Source: Sphingomonas albertensis (GTDB taxonomy: Bacteria; Pseudomonadota; Alphaproteobacteria; Sphingomonadales; Sphingomonadaceae). Taken from it: 64,000 nucleotides of DNA. Location of the stretch: the NCBI RefSeq assembly GCF_014358075.1, contig NZ_JACONT010000001.1, forward strand, positions 186,001-250,000. Reading direction: 5' to 3'. Position 1 is the stretch's first letter. Every line of letters begins with the position of its first letter. Position numbers and translations under genes: made by a program. Below, piece after piece: positions 60,618 to 64,000 of this stretch. Under the pieces are notes generated by a model, which saw only the letters and a list, made by a program, of their open reading frames with translations, was not told where the DNA came from and ran no database searches.

Positions 60618-62900
60618 ATGATTCGCTTGCCCGTTCGTACGTCTGCCATCGCCCGCCTGCTGGCCGCCAGCGCGCCGTTACTCGCTTTCGCCGTACCTGC
60701 CGCCGCACAGGACCAGGCCCCGACAGGCCAGGCCGTCGGTGCTCCGGACAGCGATCAGGGTCTTGGCGAGATCGTCGTGACAGCGACCCGCCGGCAGGAA
60801 TCTTCGAAGGACGTCCCGCTCGCGGTCACCGCGATCAGCGGCGAGAAGCTCGACGTGCTCAACTCGAGCGGCCTGGATATCCGGTTCCTCGCCGGTCGCA
60901 CGCCGAGCCTACAGGTGGAGTCGTCGTTCGGCCGTACCTTCCCGCGCTTCTACATCCGCGGGCTCGGCAACACCGATTTCGATCCCAACGCAGCGCAGCC
61001 CGTCTCGGTCGTCTATGACGACGTCGCGCTCGAAAATCCGATGCTGAAGTCTTTCCCGGTATTCGATCTGCAGAGCGTCGAGGTTCTTCGTGGTCCGCAG
61101 GGCACGCTGTTCGGGCGCAACACGCCGGCGGGGGTCGTGAAGATCAATTCCGCCAAGCCCAATCCCGACAAGGTGTCAGGCTACGCGACCGGATCCTGGG
61201 CGACCTACAACACCATCAACGGCGAGGCGGCGATCAATCTGCCGATCGGCAACGGCTTCGCGTTCCGCGCGTCTGGCTTGATCCAGTCGCGCGACGATTG
61301 GGTCACCAACGACTCCGCCACGGGTAACGCCGACCGCAAGCTCGAAGGCTATCGCGACGTCGCCGGCCGCTTCCAGCTCGGCTATACCAGCAGCGATTTC
61401 AACGCGTTGCTGAACGTCCACGTCCGCGACCTAACCGGGTCACCGCGCATCTTCCGCGCCGGGTTGTTCAAGCCGGGCACCAACGACTTCAACACCGGCT
61501 TCGACCCGAAGCATGCTGCGCTCGACGGCTATACCAGCCAGAGCCTGACGCAGTGGGGCACGAACCTGCGCCTCGACTATCATCTCGACGGCATCGGCAC
61601 CTTCTACTCGGTCACAGGCTATGAACAGGCCAAGGTCGAGAGCACCGGCGATGTCGACGGCGGCAACAACTACACGTTCCTTGGCGGCACGATCGGCGCG
61701 ATCGGCGTCGGACTGTTCCCGTCGAACACCGGCGGCCTCACCAAGCCGAAGGAGTTCAGCCAGGAACTGCGCTACGCGAGCGAGGACATGAACGGCATCC
61801 GCCTTCAGGGCGGGCTGTATTATTTCCATCAGACGTTGCGGTACAATCAGTACGACTATGCGTTCGGCGGCACCGGTTCGCGCGCGACCGACCTGACGCA
61901 AGATATCTTCCACGACAATCGCAACGAGAATTACGGCGCGTTCGCGTCGATCGAGGCGAAGCTGACCGAGTTGCTGACGTTGCGCGCCGGCGTCCGCTAT
62001 TCGCACGACTACCGCAACGACCTCGTCACCGCGCCGATCCCCGGCACCGGGATCAGCGACACGCTGCCGGCCCGCGCGGTGGTTCGCGGTTCGAACGTCA
62101 CCTGGGACGCCAGCGCAACCTACGAACTGACGCCGGCAATCAACGTCTATTCGCGGCTCGCGACCGGCTATCAGGGCCCGGCGATCCAGGATCGCGTGAC
62201 TTTCGGCAGCGTCCAGAGCACAGCGCCCAAGCAGACCACCTTCTCGGGCGAAAGCGGGTTCAAGGGCACGCTGCTCGATCGGAAAGTGAACTTCTCGCTC
62301 GACGCTTATTGGTACAGCACCAAGGACCTGCAGATCACCGCGGTCGGCGGCAGCAGCAATTCGGCACGGCTGATCAGCGCGAACAAGGCGATCGGCTACG
62401 GCGTCGAGGGCGAATTCGAGGCGCGGCCATTGCCAGATCTCACGCTGACCGCGAGCGGCAGCTACAACTTCACCGAAATCCGCGATCGGAACATCGGCGT
62501 CGGGGTATGCGCGACCTGCACGGTACTCGATCCGATCGTCAACGGGTTCGCGGTGATCGACGGCAACGATCTTCCCCAGGCGCCGCGCTGGATCGCCAAC
62601 TGGACGGCGCGCTACGGGATCCCGCTCGGTAACGGCGGGGAAGTCTATGCCTATACCGACTGGGTCTATCGCAGCCGCATCAACTTCTTCCTGTACGAGG
62701 CCGTCGAATTCACCGGCAAGTCGTCCCTCGAAGGCGGCCTGAAGGTCGGCTACAAGTCGCCGCAGGGGTATGAAGTCGGCGCCTTCGTCCGCAACATCAC
62801 CAACCAGTATCGCAGCATCAGCGCGATCGACTTCAACAACCTGACCGGCATGATCAACGAACCGCGGATCATCGGCGGTCAGTTCAAGGTCGCATTCTGA
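60618..62900 (+). CDS. TonB-dependent receptor
   Basis: 760-aa outer-membrane receptor. Signal peptide ends at AAAQ (about residue 31). TonB box EIVVTATRR near 50, plug DVPLAVTAISGEKL...LRGPQGTLFGRNTPAGVV, and a barrel ending GGQFKVAF with the terminal Phe. Plug type is the sphingomonad-rich group linked to many small or aromatic substrates. AAGGGGGA lies seven bases before the ATG. The neighbouring nucleoside hydrolase and aldehyde oxidase hint at the ligand but do not define it. Confidence 0.93.
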   Translation: MIRLPVRTSAIARLLAASAPLLAFAVPAAAQDQAPTGQAVGAPDSDQGLGEIVVTATRRQESSKDVPLAVTAISGEKLDVLNSSGLDIRFLAGRTPSLQVESSFGRTFPRFYIRGLGNTDFDPNAAQPVSVVYDDVALENPMLKSFPVFDLQSVEVLRGPQGTLFGRNTPAGVVKINSAKPNPDKVSGYATGSWATYNTINGEAAINLPIGNGFAFRASGLIQSRDDWVTNDSATGNADRKLEGYRDVAGRFQLGYTSSDFNALLNVHVRDLTGSPRIFRAGLFKPGTNDFNTGFDPKHAALDGYTSQSLTQWGTNLRLDYHLDGIGTFYSVTGYEQAKVESTGDVDGGNNYTFLGGTIGAIGVGLFPSNTGGLTKPKEFSQELRYASEDMNGIRLQGGLYYFHQTLRYNQYDYAFGGTGSRATDLTQDIFHDNRNENYGAFASIEAKLTELLTLRAGVRYSHDYRNDLVTAPIPGTGISDTLPARAVVRGSNVTWDASATYELTPAINVYSRLATGYQGPAIQDRVTFGSVQSTAPKQTTFSGESGFKGTLLDRKVNFSLDAYWYSTKDLQITAVGGSSNSARLISANKAIGYGVEGEFEARPLPDLTLTASGSYNFTEIRDRNIGVGVCATCTVLDPIVNGFAVIDGNDLPQAPRWIANWTARYGIPLGNGGEVYAYTDWVYRSRINFFLYEAVEFTGKSSLEGGLKVGYKSPQGYEVGAFVRNITNQYRSISAIDFNNLTGMINEPRIIGGQFKVAF

Positions 62901-62919
62901 CCGGTCGCGGCGCCGTTCG

Positions 62920-62940
62920 TCGAGGCGGGCGGCGCCTCGA
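62920..62940. terminator. Bidirectional hairpin after the second TonB receptor
   Basis: Perfect eight-pair stem TCGAGGCG/CGCCTCGA with a five-base loop, between the convergent TonB receptor and DUF3617-like genes. No T-run follows. Confidence 0.6.
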
Positions 62941-62945
62941 GGCGG

Positions 62946-63401
62946 TTACTTGCGGCAGGCGCCTGCGACGTGCGACGCGGACTGATCGATCGTGATCGCT
63001 AGCGGGCCCTTGGGGGCTTGTCCGGCCATTTTCAGTCGTCCGGTGAATCCGTTGGCGGTGTAGGTGCCGGCGCGCGTGATCTGCATCGGACCGCCCTTTT
63101 TCTGCGGGCAGGTCAGCGTCTGCGCGTAACGACCGCCGGCGATCTGCACGTGGTCGACCCGGCATTGCGCCTTCGGGTCGGGGACCAGCAGCGCCGCGAC
63201 GCCGGTCTCGGCCGATACCGGCGTCACGCACTTGTGCTCGGTCTTGGAGCGACCCTTCATCATCTTCAACAGGAAGCCCGGTGCGCCGGGTATGACCAGA
63301 TCGACCGCGGTGGAGACGATATCCCAACGGCCTGGAGCGATGCTCTGGGCCGGGGCTGCGGCCGGTGTGACGAGAAGAATAAGACCGAGATATTTGCGCA
63401 T
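62946..63401 (-). CDS. DUF3617-like exported protein
   Basis: 151-aa protein with signal peptide MRKYLGLILLVTPAAAPAQ. The mature part (PGRWDIVST..., CVTP..., C...TLTCPQKKGG) matches the DUF3617 pattern of small exported proteins with a few conserved cysteines. Function unknown. No clear ribosome site; the start is set by the signal peptide. Convergent with the TonB receptor. Confidence 0.8.
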   Translation of the reverse strand: MRKYLGLILLVTPAAAPAQSIAPGRWDIVSTAVDLVIPGAPGFLLKMMKGRSKTEHKCVTPVSAETGVAALLVPDPKAQCRVDHVQIAGGRYAQTLTCPQKKGGPMQITRAGTYTANGFTGRLKMAGQAPKGPLAITIDQSASHVAGACRK

Positions 63402-63626
63402 GTCGCCACAGTGACGCAGGTGCGGGCGGGGCGCAACCGGGTTCGCTGGTGCTTGCAGCCACGGAGGAAAGGGCCGGATCGTCGACACTTACGAGGTCCG
63501 CGCTGCGCACGTCATCGTCCGGTCCATCCCCCGGGGGCGGCGACGGATGGCGAGGCATCGGCAAGATCTTCGCGCTGAGACCCGCAATGATTTGCGTGAA
63601 ACGTCCGCCGGCGCTTAGGATGGGCT

Positions 63627-63962
63627 ATGGAAAACACCGCACCCTCGCTCGACCTGTTCACCCTTCTCGAAATCGCGCTGGAGGAGCGCAACGAGGCCGC
63701 CGAGGCGTTCGATATCTTCAAGCAGGATGCCGTGATGGCGCATGCGCCGGAAGCCGGACACGAACCGGCCGTCACGAGCGAGGACGCGGCAAAGGCGGCG
63801 GCCGAGGAAGTCGACGGCTTCAGCGCGGAAGTCAGTGGCTTGCTCCAGGCCGCTTCGGACGAGGACCTGTCCTCTGCCTACCGGCAATCGGGCGGCGAGG
63901 TCGGTAATCCGGTTGCCGAGGCGCTGCTCGGCGAACTCAAGCGTCGCAACCTGGGTATCTGA
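63627..63962 (+). CDS. Hypothetical small acidic protein
   Basis: 111-aa acidic, Ala/Glu-rich and probably helical protein without signal peptide, membrane segment or cysteines. AGGATGGG lies just before the ATG. Codon use is in keeping with neighbouring genes, which supports it as real. I do not recognise a family. The 225 bases between it and the divergent DUF3617-like gene contain no other gene I can support. Confidence 0.65.
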   Translation: MENTAPSLDLFTLLEIALEERNEAAEAFDIFKQDAVMAHAPEAGHEPAVTSEDAAKAAAEEVDGFSAEVSGLLQAASDEDLSSAYRQSGGEVGNPVAEALLGELKRRNLGI

Positions 63963-64000
63963 CCTGGCCTGTCCCTGCGGTCACCGTCCGGGACGGTAAC

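Overview
The window is GC-rich and almost fully coding, with short gaps and frequent 4-base start/stop overlaps (ATGA, GTGA). Gene content points to a sphingomonad-type alphaproteobacterium (Sphingomonas or a close relative). The clues are TonB-dependent receptors of the Xanthomonas/Caulobacter type, a polysaccharide locus without SusD, a tryptophan-halogenase-like flavoprotein with SapC and cupin-like partners, and palindromic repeats of a kind common in sphingomonad genomes. This assignment is inference from content, not a database match.

Layout. 1-4459 (+): malonate decarboxylase operon (end of mdcA, then mdcC, D, E, G, B, H). 4557-5210 (-): a small outer-membrane beta-barrel. 5325-33207: a large plant-polysaccharide locus in four transcription units. 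These are GH9-GH43 (-), a seven-gene esterase/GH43/GH95 run (+), a five-gene run of TonB receptor, halogenase, SGNH acetylesterase, GH3 and GH27 (-), and a divergent SapC/JmjC-cupin pair (+). 33225-35264: 3-methyladenine glycosylase (tag) and an acyl-CoA dehydrogenase. 35277-43837: an OmpR-type two-component pair divergent from a CzcCBA-like heavy-metal RND efflux operon, followed by a protease-fold protein that lacks a catalytic Asp. 43859-55145 (-): assimilatory nitrate cluster (nasT, nasS, narK-type transporter, nirB, nirD, nasA, cobA and a flavoprotein reductase). 55402-59239 (+): a PaoABC-like molybdenum aldehyde oxidase. 59313-62900 (+): an atypical nucleoside hydrolase and a second TonB receptor. 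62946-63962: two small genes (DUF3617-like and unknown).

How the genes fit together. The polysaccharide locus has enzymes for arabinose, xylose, galactose and fucose-like side chains (three GH43, GH3, GH27, GH95), acyl groups (four esterases) and possibly a beta-glucan backbone (GH9). Nearly all carry export signals, and the TonB receptor would import the products. Both divergent promoter regions of this locus share the 9-mer GTTAGCGCT in a palindromic context, so one LacI-type regulator may control the whole locus. The nitrate cluster has a complete logic in the sequence: NasS sensor, NasT ANTAR antiterminator, and a leader with an intrinsic terminator just before the transporter gene.

Most unusual points: a halogenase inside a glycoside-hydrolase/TonB operon beside SapC and JmjC-cupin genes; a repeat element inserted in frame in mdcD; a putative NasT-controlled leader; and matching ACCGnTCGGT palindromes in front of the aldehyde oxidase operon and the second TonB receptor. 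I saw no rRNA, tRNA, CRISPR array, insertion sequence or prophage.
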